64,000 nt of DNA from Allolobophora icterica. Its lineage: Eukaryota > Annelida > Clitellata > Crassiclitellata > Lumbricidae. Made by a program: the position numbers and the translations under genes. The notes under the pieces are model-generated. The model saw nothing but the letters and a program-made list of their open reading frames with translations, did not search any database and had not been told where the DNA came from. Location: the NCBI GenBank assembly GCA_963556255.1, contig OY744605.1, forward strand, positions 66,137,202-66,201,201, read 5' to 3'. This document shows positions 10,782 to 22,500 of this stretch, piece by piece. The first letter of the stretch is position 1, and every line of letters begins with the position of its first letter.

Positions 10782-11389
10782 TAAATTTGTAGTTCGCATT
10801 CCTCTGTTCATACCACTGCAACGTCAGAGGCTAAGCTTACTTTCAGCAGAAGAAAAACATGTAAAAGCATCAAGAAGCCAACATCAAGACAAAGCCAGCA
10901 TTACACAGAAGTCGTCAGAGTGAAGCCATCCACAGAGCAAGGCCCAGGGGTACAGAATCGTAGTCCTACAGGTTATTTGAAAGTACATCTCAAAGATTCA
11001 TGTGTTTCATATCAGGGTGACAGTTTAGCAGTGACAGCATTCAACCGACATACAACATCGGTGAAGTCAACAACAAAGTCAAGGCCGAACGTACACAGCA
11101 GAAGATCAACAGGCATTGTCAAACTAAGACTTGTCTGTTTCATGTCTTTTTCACTGTGGTGGCATCAGTTTCTGTTTCAGCAGACAAAAGTTTCAGTGAA
11201 GACAAAATGAAAACAGTCATCTTCACAGTAAAGTGAACATGAAACCAAAGCCCAATCTGGTCAAGCAGAGAAGATCAACAGGTATTTAAAAATAGATTTC
11301 TGTATTATATAGCTTTATTTATGTTCTTTTCTTTAATCCAGATTGCTTTTTTCATGTTTTGGGCAATCAGGTCATGATTCCAGCAATCA

Positions 11390-13460
11390 GTTCATGATTC
11401 TAGCAATCAGTTCTTGATTCTAGCAATGAATTCTTGATTCTAGTAATGAGTTTTCGATTTTAGCAATCAGTTTTAGATTTTAGCAATGAGTTCATGATTC
11501 TAGCAATCAGTTCTTAGTTCTAGCAATCCGTTCATGATTATACCAATCAGTTCTCGATTGCAACAATATCAGTTCTCGATTCTACCAATCAGTTCTCGAT
11601 TGCAGCAATATCAGTTCAGGATTCCAGCAATCAGTTGTTCATGGTTCTAGCAATCAGTTATCGATTCTAACAATCAGTTATCGATTCAAGCAATCAGTTC
11701 TTGATTCTAGCAATATCATTTCAGGATTCTAGCAATCAGTTCATGATTCTAGCAATCAGTTCATGATTTTAGTCATCAGCTCATGATTCAAGCAATATCA
11801 GTCCAGGATTCCAGCAATCAGTTAGTTGTTCATGGTTCTAGCAATCAGTTATCGATTCTAGCAATCAGTTCATGATTCAAGCAATCAGTTCTTGATTCTA
11901 GCAATACCATTTCAGGATTCTAGCAATCGGTTCATGGTTCTAGCAATCAGTTCTCAATTCTAGCAATATCAGGTCATGATTCTAGCAATAGGTTCATGAT
12001 TCTAACAATCAATTGATAATTCTAGAAATCAGTTCATGATTTTAGCAACCAGTTCTTGATTCTAGCAATCAGTTCATGATTCTAGCAATCAGATCATGAT
12101 TCTAGAAATTAGTTCTCGATGGTAGCAATATAAGTTCTCGATTCTAGCAATCCGTCCTCAGTTCTTGATTTTAGCAATATTATTTCAGGATTCTAGCAAT
12201 CAGTTCTCGATTCTAGCAATCAGTTCATGACTCTAGCAATGATTCAAGCAATCAGTTCTCGATTCTAGCAATCAGTTAATGACTCTAGCAATCGGTTCAT
12301 GATTCTATCAGTCAGTTCTTGATTCTAGCAATCAGTTCGTGATTCTAGCATTCAGTTCATGATTCTAGCAATCAGTTCTCAATTCTAGCAAACAGTTTAT
12401 GATTCTAGCAATCAGTTCTTGATTCTAGCAATCAGTTCTTGATTCTAGCAATCAGTTCTCGATTCTAGCAATCAGTTCTTGTTTTTAGCAAATCAGTTTG
12501 TGATTCTGCCAATCAGTCCTGAATTCTAAGAATCAGTTCATGATTCTACCAATCAGTTCTCGAATCTAGAAATCAGTTCTTGATTCTAGCAATAAGTTCG
12601 TGATTCTAGCAATCAGTTAATGATTCTAGCAATAAGTTCATGATTCTATTAGTCAGTTCTCGATTCTAGCAATCAGTTCTTGATTCTAGCAATCAGTTCT
12701 AGATTCTAGCAATCAGTTCTCGATTCCAGCAATCAGTTCTTGATTCTAGTTTGTGATTCTGATAATCTCCTGAATTCTAACAATCAGTTCATGATTCTAC
12801 CAATCAGTTCTTGAATCTAGAAATCAGTTCATGATTCTAGCAATAAGTTCATGATTCTACCAATCAGTTCATGATTCTATCAGTCAGTTCTCGATTCTAG
12901 CAATCAGTTCTCGATTCTAGCAATCAGTTCTTGATTCTAGCAATCAGTTCTTGATTCTAGCAATCAGTTCTCGATTCTAGCAACCAGTTCTCGATTCTAG
13001 CAATCAGTTTGTGATTCTGCCAATCAGTCCTGAATTCTAACAATCAGTTCATGATTCTACCAATCAGTTCTCATATCTAGAAATCAGTTCTTGATTCTAG
13101 CAATAAGTTCGTGATTCTAGCAATAAGTTCGTGATTCTAGCAATCAGTTAATGATTCTAGCAATCAGTTCATGATTCTATCAGTCAGTTCTCGATTCTAG
13201 CAATTAGTTCTAGATTCTAGCAATCAGTTCATGATTCTAGCAATCAGTTCTCGATTCTAGCAATCAGTTTTTGATTCTAGCAATCAGTTTGTGATTCTGG
13301 CAATCAGTCCTGAATTCTAACAATCAGTTCATGATTCTGCCAATCAGTTCTCGAATCTAGAAATCAGTTCTTGATTCTAGCAATAAGTTCATGATTCTAG
13401 CAATCAGTTAATGATTCTAGCAATCAGTTCATGATTCTAGCAATCATTTTATGGTTCTAG
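11390..13460. repeat. 20-bp minisatellite with higher-order repeats (2.1 kb)
   Basis: About one hundred copies of a 20-bp unit, consensus CAATCAGTTCTTGATTCTAG, run head to tail. Variants alternate at the CTTG position (ATG, TTG, TCG, GTG). A characteristic string of variants (CAGTTTGTGATTCTGCC, then CAGTCCTGAATTCTAA, then AATCTAGAAATCAG) recurs near 12497, 12755, 13008 and 13285, about every 253-277 bases, so 12-14 monomers form a higher-order unit. No spacers are present, so it is not a CRISPR-like array. Confidence 0.95.
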
Positions 13461-14493
13461 CAATCTGTTCCCCCCATATTTTTGGACAAGTTTACGCCAG
13501 TGGCAGAGAGTGTTTAGTAAAGAGACGGGGTATATCTGTTTGTCTTGTGCTAATAAAAGATTACTTACTGCTACATGAACGTGTAGTGTATATTATGCGC
13601 TCAAGTATACGAACAAGTGCATAGAATCCTTGGAACAAGTGCAACAATTTTCAGTGTGGTGACGTTCTGACGACTGTTAGTGCGATCTTTCTCTTTTGCG
13701 ATGCCATTATTAAATTGCACTCTTTGTAATAAAGGTCGTAACGATGACTAAGAACAAGTAGGTTTAGCAAGCTCAGTCCTTGCAATGTGTAACATGGGCC
13801 ATGGAACACCCTTGCAGAGGCAATAGCAGTGACGAGATCCAAGGTTGCTTGCGTAGTGGCAAGGGGAATCCCAGATAGGCGCCACGTTCTAAGGGTCACC
13901 GCACACCGGACTGGACTTAGGGGCGCCAAGTACGGGGCGTGGAGCCATCCCTCTTTAGCTAAATCCACCACTGAACAAAAGGGCTGCGGTCAGCATAATG
14001 AGGCTACGGTAGGATAGTGAAATCAATGTAAACACAGACTGATCCTCTCCCAGTTACCAGACATACATGCCAATCAGTCTCTTATCTGGAGGCAGTCTGG
14101 AAACAAAGCACCTGGGCGAACATGTACAATCTGTTAATTATTCATCAGTCAGCTACAGTTAGGCCACTAGTATCGAGTTGCAGAGTGGCCCTGTAACTTC
14201 GATTTATCTGCCAGCCCACTGTTCGATAAGGACCGAACATGGCATTTGATAAAAGCAAGACTTCGCTATAAGCAGGTTCAATAAAACAGCTATATTTGTA
14301 TGTGTTTACACTGATTGTGGCCAGACCATTCACAGCAATTCAATATAACCAAAAGTTTGATATACCGAAGTTTTGCTGTACTTGACATGTAAAACAATAA
14401 ACTATTCAATTGCTTTACATGCATTTTTTAAACAACCAGTGGTCAATCACAAGACCAACCAACACCATTGGACTTCAATCAAAATAACAAGCG
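13461..14493. other. Intergenic DNA with retroposon and MITE fragments
   Basis: At about 13467-13500 a truncated copy of the end found at 41360-41397 (TTTTGGACAAGTTTACGCCA) directly abuts the minisatellite. At about 13545-13570 is GTGCTAATAAAAGATTACTTAC, shared in reverse with 7640-7665. At 14345-14385 is a pogo-like end in reverse (compare 305-340). The remainder shows short open frames without family likeness. Confidence 0.5.
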
Positions 14494-15441
14494 CTAAATA
14501 TCCAAATCATCATCTGGGTCCTCGTCCTCTTCCTCCAACTCTTCCTCTAGGTCAACATCGTCCACATCTTGTGTAGTGTGTCCCTGAACAGCACTTCCAC
14601 CCACAACCAAATCCTCTCTTGCCCTTGCCGAAAGATAAGGAAGAACGACTTGGCGCTTTGCTTCCTCCTCCTCCTTCTTCAGAGTCAAATTGAACGTCAG
14701 GTTAGACGTCGGATCCCGAGCTGGTTTCGACGTCTGAACCGCAGCCGGTTTAGAAATTTCCACAGCACTGACAGAAAACGATTTCGTCAGCGTGAAAATT
14801 TCGCTGGATGTTCTTAAATCACCTGACAGGTCCTTGATAACCGTACGACAGAAAGATGCCAACATACTGTCTTCAGTCAAGGTTTTTGAGAGATTCAGAA
14901 CACAGCTGGCTGTGTATTCTAGTGGTTGCAGTACAGCACTGTCCTGCACATCTTGATGAACGACTGCGAAGATCTGCTCCACAGAGGAATTGGTGGATGC
15001 ACTATTTGTTCGACCAGCTAAACGGTGCAGCATTTGACACACATGTGTCGACGACTTGTCTTGGACAAGGTAACCCAGATAGTCGAATACAAGTGCAGCC
15101 TTCTGACCTGAAGGAACAAGTGATTTTTCTAGCACAATGTCAAGCGTCGCCGCACCGGTGACCCACCCATAAAGGTCGCTTGACATATCATGAATGGTAA
15201 CCTTCTCCATAACAGATGATGGAAGGCCGATCGTGAAGTGCGAAGGTGGTAGCTCATACAGATATAGATGTACTGTGTTCACTCGGTCTGCGAGGCCAAT
15301 CAGGAAAGCTTTCAAAAGCCCTCTACCAGGCTGCTCAAGGCAGTCTTCTATTAGGACAATGTCTGGCCTTTCCACACCACTGATCAACTTTTCCAACATG
15401 ATCAGCAATGGCTTCTGTGTAAGTGGCTCTGTAACATCCAA
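14494..15441 (-). CDS. ELP5: Elongator complex protein 5 (ELP5)
   Basis: ELP5 forms, with ELP4 and ELP6, the RecA-like ring of Elongator, which helps modify wobble uridines of tRNAs. The 315-residue frame shows the family layout: an N-terminal RecA-fold half with LIEDCLEQPGRGLLKAF, a middle containing ALVFDYLGYLV, then the conserved DPTSNLTFNLTLKKEEEEAK followed by VVLPYL, and an acidic tail ending in DPDDDLDI, which matches the vertebrate C-terminus. Length is near the usual 300. The first Met is at 15441, but the Met at residue 15 (about 15399) is an equally good start, since an AG acceptor-like site lies just upstream and a 5' non-coding exon is possible. No intron breaks the coding part. 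Identification by recognised motifs is strong; no neighbour shares its pathway. Confidence 0.93.
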   Translation of the reverse strand: MDVTEPLTQKPLLIMLEKLISGVERPDIVLIEDCLEQPGRGLLKAFLIGLADRVNTVHLYLYELPPSHFTIGLPSSVMEKVTIHDMSSDLYGWVTGAATLDIVLEKSLVPSGQKAALVFDYLGYLVQDKSSTHVCQMLHRLAGRTNSASTNSSVEQIFAVVHQDVQDSAVLQPLEYTASCVLNLSKTLTEDSMLASFCRTVIKDLSGDLRTSSEIFTLTKSFSVSAVEISKPAAVQTSKPARDPTSNLTFNLTLKKEEEEAKRQVVLPYLSARAREDLVVGGSAVQGHTTQDVDDVDLEEELEEEDEDPDDDLDI

Positions 15442-15942
15442 TAAATACCAAAAATTTCTTTAATAACACGATAAGGTCATATGATTGAGTCAGAAATGTT
15501 TATAGATATATTTTTAGTTTGGAGAAAAATGAAGTGAAATTGAATGAAAGGAAGGGTATGAACGTTTCTGCTGTGATACTGGGAGATAAATCACAAAGTA
15601 CAGAAATGGTTTGATGTGGCAGTTGGGTTTCAGTTATTTCAACCATACTAATGCATGGGCATTATGAGTCTGCATCATTATCACTTGATTTACGCGGGAG
15701 TTGAAAACATTTCGCACTGACGAGGGGCTGATAACGGCCTTTCTGCTACCAGAAAATTCATTACGCACTTATATATTTGCCATGTCTATGCAGCTAATTG
15801 TATCTCAACCATTTGTCTTTGTTTGGCATCATTATCATCCCAGATTATATGCCCATCCATCAAAGATCACATATATGCATTAACACAACAATACACTGAA
15901 GAATTAACAAGTTGACTAGTTGGGCATAGCAGAATTTTCTTA
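15442..15942. other. Upstream flank of ELP5, no gene seen
   Basis: This stretch should contain the ELP5 promoter and any 5' untranslated exon on the minus strand, but I see no TATA box or other decisive element. No repeats stand out. Confidence 0.35.
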
Positions 15943-15992
15943 TAGAAGTTTCCAATCGGTGAGTATAACTGCTCACCGATCAGAAACTTCTA
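15943..15992. repeat. Hairpin, 21-bp arms
   Basis: Arms 15943-15963 and 15972-15992 (cores AATCGGTGAG and CTCACCGAT) pair with two mismatches around an 8-base loop. It lies just ahead of the LINE fragment and may mark its 5' truncation point. Confidence 0.7.
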
Positions 15993-16029
15993 CTGGAAGA
16001 CTCTTCAGACTCAGACCTAAGGAATAGTC

Positions 16030-16960
16030 TATCACAGATGCAAAGGATTAGGGATGCTCACCTAGACACCCAGCATCACCGTATCACTCCCATCCTTAAA
16101 TTGCTCCATTGGCTGAAAATCCCCAACTACATCCGATCAAAGTCCTATCCGGGTAATCCTGGGTTTTAGCGTCCGAAATTATTTTCATTGAAACGTTCTT
16201 ATACAATATACAATAAATAATCATCGTTCATCCAACTTCTAGTTGCAGTTATATTTTAATCAATTATCCAGCTTCTAGTTTCGTGAATAGTTTCATCAAT
16301 CTTCCAACTTCTAGTTCGAGTTTTACTATAAAATGTTTTCATCGGTCATACACGGGAATAATATCGGCACTAAAACGATATATTTTCATCGCAATTCCAA
16401 CTTCTAGTTTGACTTTTAATATGTAATATTTTAATTGATCATCCGGCTTCTAGTTTCATTGATATTTTCATCAATCTTCCAACTTCTTGTTTGAGTTTAA
16501 CTGTGAAACGTTTTCATCGCTCATGCAATGTAAATAATTTCGGACGCTAAAACCCAGGTAAACCCCTATCCGTACATACACCTCCCATCCCAAGTACCTT
16601 TGCCAACTCTTCACCATTCAGCCACCCTGTTCTACACGATAATCCTCATACCTCACTCTTAGCTGTCCCTCTGTCGCTAATCATCTCAAGTTCTCAAAAC
16701 GATCTGTACCATGCTGCATCCCGACTTTGTAACAATCTCCCTATGAATTCTGCAAATTATCAGTTACTCCACCAATATCGCCGCTCACCCACCATCACCT
16801 CGCTCAAGCTCTTCTGTCTATCATCCTTCAGGCCTTCAACTCCAAATTAAAGTCTCACTGCTTCAAAAATTCCTACTCTAAGCCGATTTCTGCCTTCCTG
16901 TTTCGTCCTAAAACCGCTTTGGCAGCTCTTCCTGGTCTTCTGGCAACGGGGCATGATTCC
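16030..16960 (+). pseudogene. LINE reverse transcriptase C-terminal fragment, interrupted
   Basis: The plus-strand translation before 16151 contains HHRITPILKLLHWL, the classic 'HITPILKSLHWLPI' motif in the C-terminal part of CR1/L2/jockey-type non-LTR reverse transcriptases. After the MITE at 16152-16564 the same frame resumes, and further on shows HAASRLCNNLP, like the family's 'AAPRLWNSLP' motif. Stops (for example near 16660 and 16848) and the lack of the polymerase core show it is a dead 5'-truncated copy. Confidence 0.8.
16152..16564. mobile_element. 413-bp MITE inserted in the LINE fragment
   Basis: The terminal inverted repeats are about 33 bases. Both contain CCTGGGTTTTAGCGTCCG and AAATTATTT without a mismatch, preceded by GGTAAT on the left and GGTTTA in the right-hand reverse complement. 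A perfect 8-bp direct repeat CCTATCCG flanks the element (16144-16151 and 16565-16572), and removing one copy with the insert restores the LINE frame. The interior holds loose repeats of CCAACTTCTAGTTT. An 8-bp duplication suggests hAT or a related superfamily, though the ends begin GGT rather than CAG. Confidence 0.83.
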
Positions 16961-17399
16961 TGACTTTGTAGCTCTGGACAACCCCTCTGACACGACACAT
17001 GGCGCTTGAATAAGATGGCGCCCTGAACTCGGTTTTACCGTTTTTAAGTATCGCTTTAGAAATTTTGTGTTAACGCTTACGAAGAGACGCGCAGGAACCC
17101 TGCCGTAGATTCGCGCCTCATATTCGCGATTTTCAGCCGCAGATTCGTTTTGCCGCTACAGAGTCGCCATCTCGCGGTTGACTATACTATAGATCACTAT
17201 TTAAACTCTTCTAGCAATAATAGCAAATGGACGTACAGGAGCACAGCAACTTGTTAATGCAAATGGGCCTATATAGGCCTACGCCAATAGCCATACATAT
17301 AGGCCTCTTATAGCCCTAAATGTGCGCCTTAACTACATCCACATATTCAAAGGCACTTACGAATACACCACAATGACACCACACATTCAAATAGGCCTG

Positions 17400-20300
17400 A
17401 ATATGCGCCCATATGGCCAGACCTACAGACACAGATTCAACTAGACCTTTCTATACGCCAACATAGCCAGCCGCAGATTCAGTATAGGCCTCTATAAGCA
17501 CCAGACCTACACCCACAGATTCAACTAGACCTTTCTATAAGCCAACATAGCCAGCCGCAGATTCAGTATAGGCCTCTATAAGCGCCAGACCTACAGACAC
17601 AGATTCAACTAGACTTTTCTATACGCCAACATAGCCAGCCGCAGATTCAGTATAGGCCTCTATAAGCACCAGACCTACACCCACAGATTCAACTAGACCT
17701 TTCTATAAGCCAACATAGCCAGCCGCAGATTCAGTATAGGCCTCTATAAGCACCAGACCTACACCCACAGTTTCAACTAGACCTTTCTATAAGCCAACAT
17801 AGCCAGCCGCAGATTCAGTATAGGCCTCTATAAGCACCAGACCTACAGCCACAGATTCAACTATAGACCTTTTTTATGCGCCAACGTAGCCAGCCACAGA
17901 TTCAGTATAGGCCTATATAAGCGCCAGACCTACAGCCACAGATTCGACTAGACCTTTCTATAAGCCTACATAGCCAGCCGCAGATTCAGTATAGGCCTCT
18001 ATAAGCGCCAGACCTACAGCCACAGATTCAACTAGACCTTTCTATACGCCAACATAGCCAGCCACAGATTCAGTATAGGGCCTCTAAAAGCGCCAGACCT
18101 ACAGCCACAGATTCAACTAGACCTTTCTATACGCCAACATAGCCAGCCACAGATTCAGTATAGGCCTATATAAGCGACAGACCTACAGCCACAGATTCAA
18201 CTAGACCTTTCTATACGCCAACATAGCCAGCCGCAGATTCAGTATAGGCCTCTATAAGCGCCAGACCTACAGCCACAGATTCAACTAGACCTTTTGATGC
18301 GCCAACATAGCCGGCCACAGATTCAGTATAGTATAAATCAGCGATAGACCTACAGTCACAGATTCAACTAGACTTTCTATACGCCAACATAGCCAGCCAC
18401 AGATTCAGTATAGGCCTATATAAGCGACAGACCTACAGCCACAGATTCAACTAGACCTTTCTATACGCCAACATAGCCAGCCGCAGATTCAGTGTAGGCC
18501 TCTATAAGCGCCAGACCTACAGCCACAGAATCAACTAGACCTTTCTATACGCCAACATAGCCAGCCGCAGATTCAGTATAGGCCTATGTAAGCGACAGAC
18601 CTAGAGCCACAGATTCAACTAGACCTTTCTATACGCCAACATAGCCAGGCGCAGATTCAGTATAGGCCTCTATAAGCGCCAGACCTACAGCCACAGATTC
18701 AACTAGACCCCTTCTATAAGCCAACATAGCCAGCCGCAGATTCAGTGTAGGCCTCTATAAGCGCCAGACCTACAGCCACAGAATCAACTAGACCTTTCTA
18801 TACGCCAACATAGCCAGCCGCAGATTCAGTATAGGCCTATGTAAGCGACAGACCTACAGCCACAGATTCAACTAGACCTTTCTATAAGTATAAGCCAACA
18901 TAGCCAGCCGCAGATTCAGTATAGGCCTCTATAAGCGCCAGACCTACAGCCACAGATTCAACTAGACCTTTCTATAAGACAACATAGCCAGCTGCAGATT
19001 CAGTATAGGCCTCTATAAGCGCCAGACCTACAGCCACAGATTCAACTAGACCTTTCTACAAGCCAACATAGCCAGCCGCAGATTCAGTATAGGCCTCTAT
19101 AAGCGCCAGATCTACAGCCACAGATTCAACTAGACCTTTCTATACGCCAACATAGGCAGCCACAGATTCAGTATAGGCCTCTAAAAGCGCCAGACCTACA
19201 GCCACAGATTCAACTAGACCTTTCTATAAGCCAACATAGCCAGCCGCAGATACAGTATAGGCCTCTATAAGCGCCAGACCTACAGCCACAGATTCAGCTA
19301 GACCTTTCTATACGCCAACATAGCCAGCCGCAGATTCAGTATAGACCTCCATATGCTCTATATGGCCAGCCGCAGATCCATATGGACCTATAAATGCTCT
19401 GGAACCACAACCAAAGATTCACATAAGCTTACGTATACACCTGTATGGCCAGCCACAGATTCGCCGGAACCATAGCCACAGAATCATAAGGTTATGTATG
19501 TACCTATATGGTCAGCCACAGATTCGCCGGATCCTCAGCCACCGATTCAGGTAGTCCTCCATATGCCCTATATGGCCAACCACAGATTCCTATAGGCCTA
19601 TAAATGCTCTGGAACCACAGCCGAAGATTAAGATAGGCTTATGAATACACCTATATGGCCAGCCACAGATTCAGAAAGACTTCCATATGCACAATATGGC
19701 CAGCCACAGATTCATATCGACCCTATAAATGTCCTGCAACCACAGCCACAAATTTACATAAGCTTTCGTATGCACCTATGAGGCCAGCCCATCGATATCT
19801 ATATATAGATATCGATGGGCCAGCCACATATTCGCCGGAACCACAGCCACAGATTCAAATGTGGTAATGTATATACCCATATGGCCAGCCACATGCCCTA
19901 TATGGCCAGCCACAGATTCATATAGACCTATAAATGCTCTGTAACCACAGCCAAAGATTCAGATAAGCTTATGTATTCACCTCTATGGCCAGCCACAGAT
20001 TCGCCGGAACCACAGCCACAGATTCAGACAGGCTTATGCATAAACCTTTATAGCCAGCCACAGATTCGCCGGGACCACAGCCGGCGATTCAGATAGACTT
20101 ATGTATTCACCTATATTTCCAGCCACTGATTCAGCTAGGACTATATATGCTCCGGAACCACAGCCACAGATTCAGATAGGCCTCTATATGCCCTTGACCT
20201 TTCTATAAGCCAACATAGCCGGCCACAGATCAGTATAGGCCTATATAAGCGCCCTAACGACGGTCACATATTCAATTCAACCTTTTTATGCGCCAACATA

Positions 20301-20596
20301 GCCAGCCACAGATTCCGCATAGTATATATAAGCGACAGACGTATACAGCCACAGATTCAACTAGGCCTTTCTATACACCGACATAGCCAGTCACAGATTC
20401 AGTATAGGCCTATATAAGTGCCCTAACGACGGACACTTATTCAACTAGACCTTTCTATACGCCAAAATAGCCAGTTACAGATTCAGTATAGGCCTAGGCC
20501 GATATATAGCGCCCTAACGACGACCACATATTCAACTAGACCTTTTTATGCGCCAACATATATCTAGCCACAGATTCAGTACCCATATAGTACATA
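17400..20596 (+). repeat. 84-bp dimeric satellite, left arm
   Basis: The unit is about 84 bases and is itself a dimer of two diverged 42-base halves, each starting AGCC(A/G)CAGATTCA; one half continues ACTAGACCTTTCTATACGCC and the other GTATAGGCCTCTATAAGCGC. The array is tidy from about 17440 to 19340, then more diverged variants with CATATGGCCAGCCACAG continue to 20596. It continues after the Helitron as a short remnant at 21294-21440. Confidence 0.93.
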
Positions 20597-21293
20597 TCTA
20601 TATAAATAAAGCGAGACTTTTGTATGTCTGTCTGTGTGTCTGTCTGTCTGTCTGTTTGACCGGGCTTAACTTCTACAACTTTGCACCTTTTCACTCGAAA
20701 CCTTCACTACTGTGTCGGCCTCGACATCGGACACCCAGTGGATGGTTCGCGTACCCCCTTTTCACCGCTAACATGGTGAAAATACCCAAAAACTCTACCC
20801 AACCGACCGTCCTTCACGCCCCAGATCGCCTCTTCCACTGCAAAGCAGTTCTATTTATGGCGCGGGAATTCCCCAACGTCATTGATAATGCGCATAACGA
20901 CGTTGTTTACTTTCGCAAAAAATTTAATTACGATCGATTCGAATTATATTCATCGTTTTACAGCAAAATTGTATGTTCAAAGACTCCTCTTTACTAAGGG
21001 CAGTGAGGGCTAGATTTATGGCGTTTTCTTTAATCCGCCAACGCTGGGTTCACCCTCTTCGACTGCGAAGCAGTCAGTCCACGGGAGACTGCGAAGCAGT
21101 CGTCGCCAGAGGGCGACTGCGAAGCAGTCAGTCCACGGCAGAGGTCGGAAGACTGCGAAGCAGTCTCCCCCACACGTCGCCTAAATTTCTTCCTTATTCG
21201 CTACACGGATTTAAACTTATACCTAAATTTGTTGCTTATTCGCTACAGTGATTGAAACTTATAACCCCGGGCAACGCCGGGTAAACCAGCTAG
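20597..21293 (+). mobile_element. Non-autonomous Helitron, copy 1
   Basis: The 5' end reads TCTATATAAATAAAGCGAGA and the 3' end reads CCGGGTAAACCAGCTAG, preceded by the short hairpin CCCGGGCAACGCCGGG. It lies between A (20596) and T (21294), without a target duplication. A 5' TC, a 3' CTRR with a nearby hairpin, and A-T insertion are the Helitron signature. Near the 5' end is a (TCTG)n run. In the 3' half are four copies of the palindrome GACTGCGAAGCAGTC. The open frame inside has no Rep or helicase motif. Confidence 0.87.
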
Positions 21294-21440
21294 TATCATA
21301 TAAGCGCCAGACCTACAGCCACAGATTCAACAAGCCCTTTCTATACGCCAATATTATTGGCAACATAGCCAGCCGCAGATTCAGTATAGGCCTATGAAAG
21401 CGCCTGACCTACAGCCACAGATTCAACTAGACCTCTCGAT
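21294..21440 (+). repeat. 84-bp satellite remnant beyond Helitron 1
   Basis: GCGCCAGACCTACAGCCACA and ATTCAACTAGACC show the left-arm satellite resuming after the Helitron, so the Helitron landed inside the array. A small extra palindrome GCCAATATTATTGGC interrupts one unit near 21348-21362. Confidence 0.85.
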
Positions 21441-21469
21441 ACTACTTTACACGCGTTAAAAATGTTCGT

Positions 21470-21860
<391 letters not shown>

Positions 21861-21864
21861 GGGT

Positions 21865-22045
21865 CCCATCAACAGATCTAGCCGTGAATTCATCACAGAG
21901 TTAGGCCGGCGACTGACAACGGTGTCAGATGACCCACTCGAGACTATGCACTTGTTCCAGCGCCTTTCCATATGCACTCAACGATTTAACTCCGTCGCGT
22001 TTCGAGGCACTTTTGCACAGCTAGGCCTAGTCGGGGGACGAGGAC
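21865..22045 (+). pseudogene. Possible retroelement C-terminal scrap
   Basis: The plus-strand frame reads FITELGRRLTTVSDDPLE followed by FQRLSICTQRFNSVAFRG. This resembles the C-terminal 'ELGRR...GD.R...FL.QRLSVAIQR.N' segment seen in some invertebrate reverse-transcriptase polyproteins. It is about 55 codons, lies against a microsatellite (a common retroelement tail), and has no further conserved neighbour. It could be chance, so confidence is moderate. Confidence 0.45.
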
Positions 22046-22189
22046 CGCTAACTCCTGAACATAACGCCTCTCTGAGGGCAGTTTCTAAGAGCCCGAGGGA
22101 TCATTTCTACCTGGGGCGAAACAAATAAAATAATAATGTGGCGAATCTGTCGCCCGTTTGATTTTTTTGACTGAGCGTCGTCGTCCAAC

Positions 22190-22500
22190 TTCGATTCGTT
22201 GTCAGTCTGCGTTATCGCTTGTCTCGCCTGCCTATCCGTCTCATCGCCTGCTCTGCCTCCTTCCTCGTCATCTACGTCGCCTGTCCGTCTCATCGCCTGC
22301 TCCGCCTCCTTCCTCGTCATCTACGTCGCCTGTCAGTCTCATCGCCTGCTCCGCCTCCTTCCTCGTCGTCAACACCGCCTGCCTGCCTCGTTGCCTGCTC
22401 CGCTTCCTTCCTCGTCGTCTACGTCGCCTGCCTGCCTCGTTGCCTGCTCCGCCTCCTTCCTCGTCGTCTACGTCGCCTGCTTCGCCTATGCTTCTCTCCG
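22190..22500. repeat. About 49-bp C-rich minisatellite
   Basis: Five to six copies of a unit containing CGCCTGCTCCGCCTCCTTCC and then TCGTC(A/G)TCTACGTCGCCTG follow each other, continuing into looser CTTCGCCTGCTTCG repeats to about 22610. The Ser/Pro/Leu-rich frames here are repeat by-products. Confidence 0.85.

Larger units (their letters stand above)
9558..11300 (+). repeat. Degenerate tandem segments with exon-like ends
   Basis: About six diverged segments of roughly 190-230 bases follow each other. Each has an A-rich block ending in variants of CAGAGAAGATCAACAG, followed at once by a GT-starting tract such as GTAGGCCTATTT or GTATTTTCAAA and then a T-rich block with TTTCATGTC. The block ends lie near 9602, 9753, 9947, 10092, 10971, 11112 and 11282. 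The look is of a repeated exon plus 5' splice site, but frames do not stay open across the blocks and I cannot recognise a product. It may be an old tandem duplication of a non-coding exon, or a decayed satellite. A Harbinger-like MITE (10192-10650) interrupts it. Confidence 0.55.

Noticed and set aside
11390..13460. CRISPR-like regular array
   Set aside because: Monomers abut with no unique spacers and the DNA is eukaryotic; it is a minisatellite.
17400..20596. CRISPR or gene-family reading of the 84-bp array
   Set aside because: No spacers and frames are not maintained; it is a satellite.
20548..20997. 149-codon open frame in Helitron copy 1
   Set aside because: It crosses the Helitron border, contains the TCTG repeat, and shows no Rep or helicase motif; the matching frame in copy 2 is broken differently.
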